Shown here one piece after another: positions 9,001-17,390 of a stretch of 64,000 nt of DNA (position 1 is its first letter; each line of letters opens with the position of its first letter). Both the position numbers and the translations under genes were made by a program. The notes under the pieces were generated by a model, which saw nothing but the letters and a program-made list of their open reading frames with translations, had not been told where the DNA came from and ran no database searches. Source of the DNA: Micromonospora sp. M71_S20 (GTDB lineage: Bacteria; Actinomycetota; Actinomycetes; Mycobacteriales; Micromonosporaceae); contig NZ_RCCV01000002.1 of assembly GCF_003664255.1 (NCBI RefSeq), positions 436,501 to 500,500 of the forward strand, read 5' to 3'.

Positions 9001-9723
9001 GACGGGGCCGACGCCCCGCTCGGCGGCGCGCATCAGCAGGTCGCGCAGCTGCGCCGCGAAGGCCCGGGTGCGCAGCGCGGGGCGCAGGTCCTCCGGCCAG
9101 CCGACCGGGTCGTCGTCGGGCGCCTCGCCGACCACGTCGAGCAGCTCACGGATGATCAGATCCTGCTCCGGCCCGGTGAGCAGCCGGGGGGACGGCTCGC
9201 CCCGCTCGGCCGCGGCCCGGCGCAGCAACCCGAAGGCGTACGCCGGGAGGGTGCGCACCAGCGGCTCGCGCAGCACGCGGTGCCCGTCCTCGGCGACGCG
9301 GGCCTCGATCCGCTGGCGCAGCGCGGTGGCGCCCCGGCGGCCGAAGGTGAGCACCAGGATCCGCTCCGGGTCGACGCCCTCGGCCACCCGCGCGGCGACG
9401 GCCTCGACCAGCGTGGCGGTCTTGCCTGTGCCGGGGCCGCCGAGCACCAGCATCGGCCCGTCGGTGTGCGCCACGATCTCGACCTGGCGCGGATCGGTCA
9501 GCCGCGCCACCCCACGGTGCGCGCCCCCCTCGGCCGTCCCCCCGGACCGCTGCTCACCCCCGACCGGCCCCCCGGACCGCCGATCACTCCCGGTCGGCCC
9601 CCCGGACCGCCGCTCACCCTCGACCGGCCCTCCGGACCGACCGTCCCCCCGGGCCGACCCGCCGGGCCGTTGGTCCCCCCGGACCGCCTCGGCAGGCCGG
9701 CGCACCAGCCGGTACGCCTGCAT
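6070..9723 (-). CDS. adnA: AdnA-like UvrD-family helicase-nuclease with Fe-S cysteines
   Basis: First subunit of the AdnAB end-resection complex, 1217 residues. Motor domain: GGPGTGKT (95-102), [27 protein letters not shown] and VAVTRARR. The C-terminal nuclease shows GRVDRLE and VVIDLKTGK, and three clustered cysteines near 1187, 1190 and 1196 (CRVCP, then SCP), plus an earlier Cys in ALRCSLRW. This is the arrangement of the [4Fe-4S]-stabilised nuclease of AddB and AdnA. Start is an ATG at 9723. The first about 65 residues are an unusual low-complexity segment made of five 10-residue repeats, and a second Gly/Pro repeat joins motor to nuclease. Mycobacterial AdnA is roughly 1045 residues, so these insertions account for much of the extra length. 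Confidence 0.9.
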   Translation of the reverse strand: MQAYRLVRRPAEAVRGDQRPGGSARGDGRSGGPVEGERRSGGPTGSDRRSGGPVGGEQRSGGTAEGGAHRGVARLTDPRQVEIVAHTDGPMLVLGGPGTGKTATLVEAVAARVAEGVDPERILVLTFGRRGATALRQRIEARVAEDGHRVLREPLVRTLPAYAFGLLRRAAAERGEPSPRLLTGPEQDLIIRELLDVVGEAPDDDPVGWPEDLRPALRTRAFAAQLRDLLMRAAERGVGPVELARLGEKLGRADWPAAARFLREYVAVLALRDVSNRGSVAYDPAELVRAATGMLLDDPELLAAERRRLAYVYVDELADTDPAQQDLLATVAGGGKPVVAFADPDSSTYAFRGADPAGVTTFPHRFRTVSGAPAAQVVLTTSYRAGPRLLAASGRLARRLRGPAAHRRLHPLPDAPPGSVEVRTFRSATSEAAWLAHALREAHLLGGVPWSEMAVLVRSTGRQLPSLQRALHAAGVPTVVHGEDLPLHLQPAVAPLLLLLRCALEPERLDEESAVALLHSPLGGADPLAERRLRQGLRALALAGGDRRPSGELIVEALRDPAELAGIERHWAEPAQTVAGLLAVAREAAARPGATAEDVLWAVWRASGLAELWSAATGRGQTVTGEGDVARRRRAEAADRDLDAVMVLFDAAARFTDRLPGARTEVFLEHVLGQDLPADTLAPTADRGEAVRLLTAHAAKGLEWDLVAVAGVQEGVWPDLRLRGSLLGSERLVDVLAGRTAGAGAVAALVGQTSALLDEERRLFHVAVTRARRLLLVSAVASAAVGGDDHEEQPSRFLYELGPTDPPAPGDGPASPDGGPPPPGGGPASPDGGSDAGGPVTGGAAPAGPDAARPDRDAPQRPGDDGPAGADEETDRPGALPVSRPPRALTLPALVAELRTAVSDPAVPYARRQAAAAELARLAAAGVAGAHPDDWWGLRQLSDDRPLVDEGEPVRVTPSAMESALRCSLRWLLERHGGSPPASAAQGVGNLVHAAAMLAEDASADRGALLDYVAARFDVIELAARWMVGPERNRAEAMVDKLLRWLAANPRRLLAIEHEFAVRLDDPNRPVELVGRVDRLEVDEDGRLVVIDLKTGKSTAVTANDLAEHPQLGAYQAAVEAGAFADFGEESGGAALVQLGTGAKDAKEQSQPPAGEGPEAGWATALVRRTADTMAAATFAAVANSKCRVCPVRTSCPVSGQGRQVVEPPTARRPEHP
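7229..7312 (-). repeat. 42-base in-frame repeat in the AdnA linker
   Basis: Two near-identical 42-base units beginning at 7229 and 7271 encode a 14-residue GPASPDGGPPPPGG-type block. It lies in the disordered linker between motor and nuclease domains. The period is a multiple of three, so copy-number change would keep the frame. Confidence 0.6.
9529..9678 (-). repeat. 30-base minisatellite in the adnA 5' end
   Basis: Five consecutive units of 30 bases encode degenerate 10-residue repeats of the form GERRSGGPTG (residues about 16-65). The repeat precedes the first helicase motif, and expansion or loss would preserve the frame. Confidence 0.75.
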
Positions 9724-9800
9724 CCGTCCATCCCACCACGCCGGTACGACACCCCCACCCCGCCACCCCGCCGGCCCCCACCCGGGCCCCCGAAATCGGC

Positions 9801-9861
9801 GTCGACCATGAGGTTGGCGGGGACGAAAGGGGCGATCCGCGCGGCCAACCTCATGATCGCC
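9801..9861. repeat. GATC-ended palindromic element A
   Basis: Arms of 18 bases (9801-9818 and 9844-9861) pair with two mismatches around a 25-base centre. The arm reads GCGATCATGAGGTTGGC on the right-hand strand. It lies 31 bases past the stop of the LOG-family gene and 78 bases before adnA, a position suited to a terminator. The outer sequence matches the arms of element B at 25809-25869. Confidence 0.7.
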
Positions 9862-9891
9862 GCAGAGAGAGGGGTGGGACGGGGGTGGGGG

Positions 9892-10437
9892 TCAGAGGAG
9901 GTGGAGTTCCAGGGTGTCCAGGGCGGCGGGGACCGTGTCGGTGACCTTGAGCAGGCCCAGGCCGGCGGGCTTGAGGAAGGTCTGGTCGGCCAGCGCGCCC
10001 AGCCAGTCGAGCACCGGGCGGTAGAAGCCGTCGGTGTCGACCAGCACCATCGGCTTGGCGTGCAGGGCCAGGGTGGCGGTCGTCCAGACCTCGAACAGCT
10101 CGTCGAGGGTGCCGAGCCCGCCCGGCAGGGTGAGGAACGCGTCCGACTTGTCGATCATGAGGGTCTTGCGGGCGGCCATCGAGTCGGTGACGAGCAACTC
10201 GTCCGACGCCAGGTCGGCGACCTCCAGGTCGACCAGCGACTGCGGGATCACCCCGACCGTCCGGCCGCCGGCGGCCCGCGCCCCGTCCGCCAGCGCGCCC
10301 ATCATGCCGACGCACCCGCCGCCGCTGACGAGGGTGTGCCCGCGCCGGGCGATCTCCGCGCCCGTCTCGGCCGCGAGGTCCAGCCAGCGCTGGTCGAGCG
10401 TACGGGAGGAGGCGCAGAACACGCAGATCGCCGCCAC
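9892..10437 (-). CDS. LOG family protein (first type)
   Basis: A 181-residue Rossmann-fold protein of the LOG/TIGR00730 group, whose characterised members release cytokinin-type bases from nucleoside 5'-monophosphates. The signature LPGGLGTLDE is present, with SGGGCVGMMG upstream for phosphate binding. Start is the GTG at 10437, one base after the stop of the upstream LOG gene, so translation is probably coupled. The biological substrate in a bacterium like this one is unknown. In mycobacteria the LOG homologue is tied to cytokinin clearance. Confidence 0.9.
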   Translation of the reverse strand: MAAICVFCASSRTLDQRWLDLAAETGAEIARRGHTLVSGGGCVGMMGALADGARAAGGRTVGVIPQSLVDLEVADLASDELLVTDSMAARKTLMIDKSDAFLTLPGGLGTLDELFEVWTTATLALHAKPMVLVDTDGFYRPVLDWLGALADQTFLKPAGLGLLKVTDTVPAALDTLELHLL

Positions 10438-10438
10438 G

Positions 10439-11299
10439 TCAACGCTTCCGGTTCTCGTCGCCCGCCTCGGCGGCGGCCTGCTGGTCGGCGGCGGTGACGG
10501 CGACGGCCTCCTCGCGGACCGCCTCCTGCTCGACGTTGAGGGCGGCCTCGGCCTCCACGATGTGCCGGACGGCCGCGTCGACGTCGTCGGTCACGCAGAT
10601 CAGCTCCAGGTCGACCGGGCCGATCTTGCCGTCGGCGGCCATCGTGTCGCGCAGCCAGTCGAGCAGGCCGCTCCAGTAGTCGGCGCCCATCAGCACCACG
10701 GGGAACCGGGTGACCTTGCCGGTCTGCACCAGGGTCAGCGCCTCGAAGAGCTCGTCCATGGTGCCGAACCCGCCCGGCAGCACGACGAACGCCTGGGCGT
10801 ACTTCACGAACATGGTCTTGCGGGCGAAGAAGTAGCGGAAGTCGATGGCCAGGTCGACCCAGTCGTTGAGCCCCTGCTCGAAGGGGAGCTCGATGCCGAG
10901 GCCGACCGACAGCCCACCGGCCTCGCTGGCGCCCCGGTTGGCCGCCTCCATCACGCCCGGCCCGCCGCCGGTGATCACCGCGTAGCCGGCCCGGGCCAGG
11001 GCCGCGCCCAGCGCCTCGGCCATCCGGCACTCCGGGCTCTCCGGGTGGCTGCGGGCGGAACCGAACACGCTGACCGCCGAGGGCAGGTCGGCGAGGGTGT
11101 CGAAGCCCTCGACGAACTCGGAGAGGATGCGCAGCGCCCGCCAGGCGTCCTTGGTCTTCCAGTCCTCACGCCCGCGCGAATCGAGCAGGCGCTGGTCGGC
11201 GGTGCTGCCCGTCATCGCCTGTCGACGCAGCGTCACGGCCCCCCGGTGCCGTTCCTGTCCCGGCTCGCGGCCGGCCTCCCGCCCGTTGCTCTGACCCAT
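10439..11299 (-). CDS. LOG family protein (second type, longer)
   Basis: A 286-residue member of the same superfamily with VVLPGGFGTMDE and ITGGGPGVMEAANRG. It has an N-terminal extension of about 65 residues and an acidic/alanine-rich C-terminal tail. The ATG at 11299 is chosen over an upstream in-frame start that would run through the intergenic region. It is followed immediately by the shorter LOG gene. Having two divergent LOG proteins in one operon suggests related but distinct nucleotide substrates. This is inference. Confidence 0.9.
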   Translation of the reverse strand: MGQSNGREAGREPGQERHRGAVTLRRQAMTGSTADQRLLDSRGREDWKTKDAWRALRILSEFVEGFDTLADLPSAVSVFGSARSHPESPECRMAEALGAALARAGYAVITGGGPGVMEAANRGASEAGGLSVGLGIELPFEQGLNDWVDLAIDFRYFFARKTMFVKYAQAFVVLPGGFGTMDELFEALTLVQTGKVTRFPVVLMGADYWSGLLDWLRDTMAADGKIGPVDLELICVTDDVDAAVRHIVEAEAALNVEQEAVREEAVAVTAADQQAAAEAGDENRKR

Positions 11300-11512
11300 G
11301 GGAGCAACCGTAGTGGAGCCGCACGCGCCAGGTGCGCGCACCGTGAGCCGGGCCGTCCGTCGGTCGGCGGGCGAGCCCGTGGACGGCGTGAACCTCGGGC
11401 GACGGACGGCGCGACCTCGGGGGCGACGGGCGCAGACGGGCCGGGCCACGATCGAAAATATTATTCCGGATCTTGGGCAACTAATTCGGTCGCACGGACG
11501 TCTTACTATTCA
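11300..11512. other. intergenic region with an AT-rich island
   Basis: Between the divergent LOG operon and the 53-residue gene. It contains a markedly AT-rich stretch at about 11450-11512, the least GC-rich of this part of the window, where promoters for one or both genes should lie. I cannot assign a clear -35/-10 pair. Confidence 0.35.
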
Positions 11513-11525
11513 CATACCGGGTATG
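11513..11525. promoter_or_regulatory. CATACCGGGTATG palindrome (operator-like)
   Basis: A 13-base palindrome 32 bases before the GTG of the small gene. A near-identical, longer palindrome lies in the protease-acetyltransferase spacer at 17391-17407. The binding protein is not known. Confidence 0.5.
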
Positions 11526-11557
11526 CCCCGGCGCGCGCCTTCGGGGGAGGAGTCAGC

Positions 11558-11719
11558 GTGATCAGCAACAGCGAGATGATCCGGATCCGGCGGCAGATGC
11601 AGCGCCGCATCCGCGACGTGGTGGCCGAGCGCCGCCGCGCCCGCCTGATGGAACCGTCCACCGACCAGGGCGGCCAGACCGACGCCCGGCCCACCGCCGA
11701 CGCGTCGACCACCGTCTGA
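11558..11719 (+). CDS. small arginine-rich protein
   Basis: A 53-residue product from a GTG with GGAGGAG six bases upstream. The first half is a basic, probably helical stretch (IRRQMQRRIRDVV, then AERRRAR). The second half is polar and Ala/Thr/Asp-rich. No family recognised. A dedicated promoter region with an operator-like palindrome and a strong terminator at 11741-11776 support a real gene. Nucleic-acid binding is possible from charge alone. Confidence 0.6.
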   Translation: MISNSEMIRIRRQMQRRIRDVVAERRRARLMEPSTDQGGQTDARPTADASTTV

Positions 11720-11740
11720 CCCGCACCGACGACACCGTGC

Positions 11741-11776
11741 ACGGAGGGTCCGCGTCGGCCGATGCGGACCCTCCGT
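11741..11776. terminator. bidirectional terminator
   Basis: A perfect 13-base-pair stem (11741-11753 with 11764-11776) and a 10-base loop between the convergent small gene and dapE. It can serve both strands. Confidence 0.8.
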
Positions 11777-11806
11777 CCATGCGGGGACGCCCTGCCCCGG
11801 GGACCG

Positions 11807-12880
11807 TCAGGCGGAGGCGAGCCAGCGGCGCAGGGTGACGGCGCCCTCCCGGATCTTGCTGATCTCCACGTGCTCGTCGGGGTGGTGGGCCAGGTTGGGG
11901 TCGCCGGGGCCGAAGTTCAGCGCCGGGACGCCCATCGCGGCGAACCGGGCCACGTCCGTCCAGCCCAGCTTGCCGATCGGCGCGGCACCGACCGCGGCGA
12001 GGAACTCCTGGGCGGGCGCCGCCTCCAGCCCGGGCGGGGCGCCTGCCGCCGAATCCGTGACCCGCACCTCGAAGCCGGCGAAGACCTCGCGCAGGTGGGC
12101 CTCGGCCTCGGTCGGGCTCCGGTCCGGCGCGAACCGGTAGTTGACCTCGACCTCGCACCGGTCGGGCACCACGTTGCCGGCCACGCCGCCGTGGATGCGG
12201 ACCGCGTTCATCCCCTCCCGGTAGTCGCAGCCGTCGATGGTCACCCGCCGCGCCTCGTAGTTGGCCAGCCGGTCGAGCACCTCGCCGGCCGCGTGGATCG
12301 CGTTCACCCCGTGCCAGGAACGGGCCGAGTGGGCGCGTACGCCGGTGGTGGTGACGACCGCGCGCATGGTGCCCTGGCACCCCGCCTCGACGATGCCGTG
12401 CGTCGGCTCCAGCAGCAGCGCGAAGTCCGCCTCCAGCCACTCCGGGTACGCGTCGGCGACCAGGAAGAGACCGTTGTACTTCGACTCGATCTCCTCCGCC
12501 TCGTAGAAGAAGTACGTCACGTCGTAGCGCGGGTCGGGCAGGCTCACCGCCAGGTTCAGCGCGAACGCCACTCCGGACTTCATGTCCGAGGTGCCGCAGC
12601 CGTACATCAGGTCGCCGCGGGTGGTCGACGGGAAGTTGTTGTTCAGCGGCACCGTGTCCAGGTGACCGGCGAGCACCACCCGCTGGTCACGGCCCAGGTC
12701 CGTCCGCGCCATCACCGTGTTGCCGTGCCGGTACGTGGTCAGGTGCGGTACGCCCCTCAGCACCTCCTCCACGCAGTCGGCGATCGCCTTCTCGTTGAGC
12801 GACACGGACTCCATGTCGACCAGCGCGCGGGTCAGCGCCACCGGATCGGCCAGGACCTCGGGGGTCAGCGGGTTCTCCAT
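11807..12880 (-). CDS. dapE: succinyl-diaminopimelate desuccinylase
   Basis: Hydrolyses N-succinyl-LL-diaminopimelate to LL-diaminopimelate plus succinate, late in lysine and cell-wall diaminopimelate synthesis. The 357-residue M20-family metallopeptidase shows LAGHLDTVP (metal His and Asp), [11 protein letters not shown] (bridging Asp) and [12 protein letters not shown] (catalytic and metal Glu). A metal-binding H sits near the C-terminus (AHHPDEHVE). The ATG at 12880 gives the standard length. The longer open frame upstream is antisense to dapD. It is divergent from dapD, and dapC is about 10 kb away, so the pathway is clustered but not one operon. Confidence 0.95.
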   Translation of the reverse strand: MENPLTPEVLADPVALTRALVDMESVSLNEKAIADCVEEVLRGVPHLTTYRHGNTVMARTDLGRDQRVVLAGHLDTVPLNNNFPSTTRGDLMYGCGTSDMKSGVAFALNLAVSLPDPRYDVTYFFYEAEEIESKYNGLFLVADAYPEWLEADFALLLEPTHGIVEAGCQGTMRAVVTTTGVRAHSARSWHGVNAIHAAGEVLDRLANYEARRVTIDGCDYREGMNAVRIHGGVAGNVVPDRCEVEVNYRFAPDRSPTEAEAHLREVFAGFEVRVTDSAAGAPPGLEAAPAQEFLAAVGAAPIGKLGWTDVARFAAMGVPALNFGPGDPNLAHHPDEHVEISKIREGAVTLRRWLASA

Positions 12881-12905
12881 GGTTCGCACGGTACCGTCAG
12901 ATCCG

Positions 12906-12925
12906 GCGAGCGCGAGGAGCGAGCG
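12906..12925. repeat. GAGCGCGAGGAG-type intergenic repeat fragment
   Basis: A 20-base stretch in the dapE-dapD spacer matches the core of the 51-base repeat near adnA (read on the minus strand there) with one change, C for T, in the shared part. It probably belongs to the same dispersed family, but here the rest of the unit is not conserved. Confidence 0.45.
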
Positions 12926-12998
12926 TTCCGGGGCGGCCCGCGCGGGACGCGGGGCGCGGAGGGCTCGCCGGCCCGCAGCACGAACGAGAGGTGAATCA

Positions 12999-13955
12999 GT
13001 GACGTCCGAATCCGCCTGGGGCATCGGCCTGGCCACCGTTACCGCTGACGACCAGGTGCTCGACACCTGGTATCCGACGGGCAAGCTCGGCCTGGGCGAG
13101 CTGCCGCTGGTCGCCGGCGAGGACGAGGCGGACGTGCTGGACCTGCCGCCGGGGGCGGTCGGCGACCGGGCGCTGCCCGGGCTGCGTACCGTCCAGGTGG
13201 TCACCGTGATCGGCTCGCTGGACGACCCGATCAAGGATGCCGCCGACGCGTACCTGCGGCTGCACCTGCTCTCCCACCGCCTGGTGCGACCCAACGAGCT
13301 CAACCTCGACGGCATCTTCGGCAAGCTGGCGAACGTGGCCTGGACCTCCGCCGGGCCCTGCCCCCCGGAACGGGTCGACGAGCTGCGGGTCATCGAGCGG
13401 GCCGCCGGCCGCCACCTGGCCGTGTACGGGGTGGACAAGTTCCCCCGGATGACCGACTACGTGGTGCCGTCGGGCGTGCGGATCGCCGACGCCGACCGGG
13501 TGCGGCTCGGCGCGCACCTGGCGGCCGGCACCACGGTCATGCACGAGGGCTTCTGCAACTTCAACGCCGGCACGCTCGGCACCTCGATGGTCGAGGGGCG
13601 GATCGTGCAGGGCGTGGTGGTCGACGACGGCTCCGACATCGGCGGCGGCGCCTCGATCATGGGCACCCTCTCCGGCGGTGGCACCGACAAGGTCCGCATC
13701 GGCGAGCGCAGCCTGATCGGCGCGAACGCCGGCGTGGGCATCTCGCTCGGCGACGACTGCCAGGTGGAGGCCGGCTGCTACGTCACCGCCGCCTCCAAGA
13801 TCACGCTGCCGGACGGCCGGGTGGTCAAGGCCCGCGAGCTGTCCGGCGTGGACGGCCTGCTGTTCTGGCGCAACTCCGTCACCGGCGCGCTGGAGGCGAA
13901 GCCGCGCAGCGGCCGGGGCATCGAGCTGAACGCCGCGCTGCACGCCAACGACTGA
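12999..13955 (+). CDS. dapD: tetrahydrodipicolinate N-succinyltransferase
   Basis: Transfers succinyl from succinyl-CoA to tetrahydrodipicolinate, the first step of the succinylase branch. The 318-residue protein is the actinobacterial DapD type. A long N-terminal domain (to about residue 150) is followed by left-handed beta-helix hexapeptide repeats ([49 protein letters not shown]). A GTG start at 12999 with GAGAGGTG upstream. Divergent from dapE across a 118-base spacer that must hold both promoters. Confidence 0.95.
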   Translation: MTSESAWGIGLATVTADDQVLDTWYPTGKLGLGELPLVAGEDEADVLDLPPGAVGDRALPGLRTVQVVTVIGSLDDPIKDAADAYLRLHLLSHRLVRPNELNLDGIFGKLANVAWTSAGPCPPERVDELRVIERAAGRHLAVYGVDKFPRMTDYVVPSGVRIADADRVRLGAHLAAGTTVMHEGFCNFNAGTLGTSMVEGRIVQGVVVDDGSDIGGGASIMGTLSGGGTDKVRIGERSLIGANAGVGISLGDDCQVEAGCYVTAASKITLPDGRVVKARELSGVDGLLFWRNSVTGALEAKPRSGRGIELNAALHAND

Positions 13956-13961
13956 CGGTCG

Positions 13962-13999
13962 CCCCGCCGGGCCCGCGATCGGCCGCGGACCCGGCGGGG
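13962..13999. terminator. bidirectional terminator after dapD
   Basis: Sixteen-base arms (13962-13977 with 13984-13999) pair with one mismatch around a 6-base loop, between the convergent dapD and protease genes. Confidence 0.75.
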
Positions 14000-14005
14000 T
14001 ACGCC

Positions 14006-17000
14006 TCAGCGCAGGCGGTACGCCTGGATGACGCGCTGGGTGACCGTGTTGCCGGCGGTGTCCCGGGCGGTGGCCCGCAGCGAGACGTGTCCGGTGCCGG
14101 CGGGGTGCCGCACGGTGGCCGTCCAGCCGTCTCCGCCGCCACGGACCCGGGCCCGCTGCCAGGTCTTACCGCCGTCGTAGGAGACGTCGACGGTCAGCGC
14201 GGCGACCCGTGCCGAGGGCGCGCCCGGCTGCCGCTGCACCTGGACCGGGATCGCGAAGCTCCGGCCCGTCGGGGCGGCGTTGTCCCGGTCGAGCCGGGGC
14301 GCGAACCGGATCGCCGACGCCGGCAGCGCGACCGGGTCGTCCCCGGCGACGTGCCGGGACCGGAACGTCCACGTGGCCGCCACCTCGGTGGAGAGGTCGG
14401 TGAAGCGTCGCTTCGACGACACCTCCAGCCGGTAGTCGGCCGCGCCCGGCGGCACGTCGAACCCGCCGTACGCCGGCTCCTCGCTCTCCCCGACCAGCAC
14501 CCCGTTGCGGTAGAGGGCGGTGCGGGCGGTGTCGGCGACCGAGCCGCCGGGGTGCCCCTCGGCGTCGCTGTGCAGCGGCAGGCTCACCTCGATGCGGTCG
14601 CCCCGGCGGGTGATCCCCGCCGCCGGGAACGACGGCCCGTACGGCGCGCTGTTCCAGCTCTCCCGGTAGTGCCGCCCGGCGCGCAGGCTGCGTGCCTCGG
14701 AGAAGAGGATCGCCTTGAGGTCTGCCCAGCCCTCGTCGGTCGGCACCCCGAAGTCCAGCTCGGAGTACCAGCGCACGCCCCGCGTGTTGTAGTGCTCGAC
14801 CCGCTGCCCCGGCGTCGCGGTACGCAGGCCGACCGCCCAGCCGCCGACGTCGGGATCGCGCTGCGCGAAGACCAGGCGGTCGGTGACCAGCCCCGGGCTG
14901 CCGCCGTTGAACCGGTGGGTGACCGTGGCCAGGTCCTTCGTGCGGTAGTGCCGGACGAAGCCGGTCGGCATCCGGCCCGGCACGGCCTCGCTGAGGGCGT
15001 AGAGGTAGGGGCTGCTCGCCGCTTCCAGGTCGGCCCACTGGCTGCTGACCGTGGCGATGAACCGCTCACCGGACGCGGGTTGCCCGAGCCCGAGGGTGTG
15101 CAGGCCCTCGAAGTCGGAGCCCAGCATGCCGAAGGTGTAGCTGCCCGTCTCGGCGAGGAAGATCGCCTCGGTGACGACGAGCGCCGGGGTGGCCGAGCGC
15201 TGCGGGACGCTCATCCGGACCGGCTCGCCCCGGCGGGCGTCGAGGGTGATCCGCGTGTCCCCGGCGACCACCAGCTCCGGCTGGACGATCTGGGTGAGCG
15301 CGGTGACCTCCTCGCCGGCCACGTCGTACACGAAGCTGATCAGCCCGTACCGGCCCTTGGGGACCCGCAGCTCGGCGGTGCCGTCCGGGTCGTACAGGTC
15401 GTACGGGTCGAGCCCGTCCAGCGCGACCAGCGTGGTGCCGTGCTCGCCGGCGAGCGCGCCGGCGCGGTTCAGGTGCCGGGCGGTCACCGTGTAGCTCTCC
15501 ACCTCCCGGTGCACCGCCAGCGGGGTGACGGCCACCACCGCGCCGCCGGAGCGGGCGACGATCCGGCCGGTGTAGTGGCCGTCGGGGCCGTCGACCCGGG
15601 TGTCGGCGGTGACGGTGGCACTCGCCGTGCCTCCGCCCGGCACGGCGATCCGGCTCGCGCCGAGGGTGAACATGCCGGCCGGGGCCGGCCTGCCGTCCGG
15701 GCCGGTCGCCTCCACGGCGAGGTCCAGGTCGGTCGGGGTCGCGCCGTCGTTGCGCCAGGTCACCGTGCGGGTGATCGGGGTGTCGTCGCCGTGCGGCCAG
15801 AGCGCCCGCCCGAGCGACACGCTCGGCGGGTCGCTGGTCACGGTCTGCCGGATCGCGTGGGCCACGTCGACCCGCCCGGCCCCCTGCTCGTACGCGGTCA
15901 GCTCGGCGTGCGGCTTCGCCGAGGACATCAGCAGGGCCTTGAGCCGGTCGGCCTTCCCGCCGTGCTTCTGGGCGAGCAGCGCCGCCGCGCCGGTGACGTG
16001 CGGGGCCGCCATCGAGGTGCCGGAGAGCGAGACGTACCCGTTGCCGGCCGGGTCGCCGATCACCGCGTCCCGGCTGCGCGCCGCCACGATCCCCACCCCC
16101 GGGGCGGTGATGTCGGGCTTGAGCGCGTCGTCACCGGTGCGGGGACCACGGCTGGAGAAGTCCGCGAGGCTGTCGTCCCGGTCGACGGCGCCCACCGAGA
16201 GGGCGGCGTCGGCGGTGCTGGGGGAACTGACCGGCGCGAACCGGCCGGAGTTGCCGGCGCTGATCACGAAGAGGGCGCCGGTCTGCGCGGTGAGCGTGTT
16301 GACGGCCTCCTCCAGCGGGTCGACCTCCGGGGTGTCGAAGCCGCCGAGGCTGAGGTTGATCACGTTGGCCCGCTGCTCGGCCGCCGCCCACTGCATGCCG
16401 GCGAGGATCGCCGACTCGGGGCAGCCGTTGGTCTCGCAGACCTTGCCGTCGAGAAGTGTCGCGTCCGGGGCCACGCCCCGCATCCGGCCGCCGGAGGCGG
16501 CGCCGCTGCCGGCGACGATCGAGGCGACGTGGGTGCCGTGCCCGACGACGTCGCCCGGCGCGGTCTCCTCGGTGAAGTTGCGCACCTGCGCCACCCGGCC
16601 GGCCAGGTCCGGATGCGTCGCGTCGATCCCCGTGTCCAGCACTGCGACCCGCACGCCCCGGCCGGTGTAGCCGGCCCGGTACGCCTCCGGCGCGCCGATC
16701 TGCGGCACGCTGCGGTCGAGCGTGAGCTGCCGCCGGCCGTCGAGCCAGATCCGGTCGGCACCCCCTGCCGCGCCGACCCTCGCGCCGGCGGCGGTGACCG
16801 CCGCCCAGACCTCGGCGGCCCGCCGCTTGCTCGCCGTGGCGGCTAGCCCGCCGACGGCGGGCAGCTCACGGGTGACCGTCACCCCGGCGGGCACGGCGGA
16901 GCGCCGGGCCGCGCCGGTGCCGCCGGTGATCAGCAGGGGCAGATCGTCGCGCCGGGCGTCGTCATAGCCGGCGGCGACCAGTTCGGTGACGTCGAACAGC

Positions 17001-17329
17001 CGCCGGTCGATCCGCCCGTCCCGGATGGGCGCCACGGCGTCCTCGGGTACGACGGAGACGTGACCCCGCTCCCGTCGGGTCAGGAAGCGGACGTCCTCGC
17101 GCCCGGGTGCGGGTCGCACGCTGGCCCGGGAGCCGCTGACGGTGACCCGGTCGCCGGTGAGCAGGGTGACGGTGACCGGGCGGCTGCCGGCGCCCCCCGA
17201 CCGGGACGACGGGGTCGCGTCAGGACGGGTGGTCGGTTCGGCGGGCTGCTGGGCGACGGCCATGCCGGGGGTGCCGAGCACCATCCCGAGCACCAGACCG
17301 AGACCGACCAGTTTTCTTCTTCGCTGCAA
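14006..17329 (-). CDS. secreted subtilisin-like serine protease (S8)
   Basis: An exported protease of about 1107 residues. It has a signal peptide (basic QRRRK, then a hydrophobic Leu/Val/Gly core ending near AVAQQ), a pro-region, and an S8 catalytic domain with Asp about 232 in VLDTGID, His about 264 in GHGTHVA, Asn about 359 in ISAGNSG and Ser about 439 in GTSMAAPHV. Some 600 residues of beta-rich C-terminal domains follow. I chose TTG at 17329 because GAGGAGG lies 5 bases upstream and the signal peptide starts there. An ATG 15 codons earlier would bury the leader. A CATACCGAGTATG palindrome lies upstream. Likely role: extracellular protein breakdown or processing. Confidence 0.93.
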   Translation of the reverse strand: MQRRRKLVGLGLVLGMVLGTPGMAVAQQPAEPTTRPDATPSSRSGGAGSRPVTVTLLTGDRVTVSGSRASVRPAPGREDVRFLTRRERGHVSVVPEDAVAPIRDGRIDRRLFDVTELVAAGYDDARRDDLPLLITGGTGAARRSAVPAGVTVTRELPAVGGLAATASKRRAAEVWAAVTAAGARVGAAGGADRIWLDGRRQLTLDRSVPQIGAPEAYRAGYTGRGVRVAVLDTGIDATHPDLAGRVAQVRNFTEETAPGDVVGHGTHVASIVAGSGAASGGRMRGVAPDATLLDGKVCETNGCPESAILAGMQWAAAEQRANVINLSLGGFDTPEVDPLEEAVNTLTAQTGALFVISAGNSGRFAPVSSPSTADAALSVGAVDRDDSLADFSSRGPRTGDDALKPDITAPGVGIVAARSRDAVIGDPAGNGYVSLSGTSMAAPHVTGAAALLAQKHGGKADRLKALLMSSAKPHAELTAYEQGAGRVDVAHAIRQTVTSDPPSVSLGRALWPHGDDTPITRTVTWRNDGATPTDLDLAVEATGPDGRPAPAGMFTLGASRIAVPGGGTASATVTADTRVDGPDGHYTGRIVARSGGAVVAVTPLAVHREVESYTVTARHLNRAGALAGEHGTTLVALDGLDPYDLYDPDGTAELRVPKGRYGLISFVYDVAGEEVTALTQIVQPELVVAGDTRITLDARRGEPVRMSVPQRSATPALVVTEAIFLAETGSYTFGMLGSDFEGLHTLGLGQPASGERFIATVSSQWADLEAASSPYLYALSEAVPGRMPTGFVRHYRTKDLATVTHRFNGGSPGLVTDRLVFAQRDPDVGGWAVGLRTATPGQRVEHYNTRGVRWYSELDFGVPTDEGWADLKAILFSEARSLRAGRHYRESWNSAPYGPSFPAAGITRRGDRIEVSLPLHSDAEGHPGGSVADTARTALYRNGVLVGESEEPAYGGFDVPPGAADYRLEVSSKRRFTDLSTEVAATWTFRSRHVAGDDPVALPASAIRFAPRLDRDNAAPTGRSFAIPVQVQRQPGAPSARVAALTVDVSYDGGKTWQRARVRGGGDGWTATVRHPAGTGHVSLRATARDTAGNTVTQRVIQAYRLR

Positions 17330-17390
17330 CGGATCCTCCTCGTAGGGCGTTACTACCTGTAGGGAGAGACGCATTGACAGTCATCAGACT

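Noticed and set aside
2605..10497. A plus-strand open frame of about 2630 codons spanning adnB, adnA and the first LOG gene
   Set aside because: It is antisense to well-conserved proteins and its translation is Arg/Gly/Pro/His-rich without any motif. High GC removes stops from the opposite strand.
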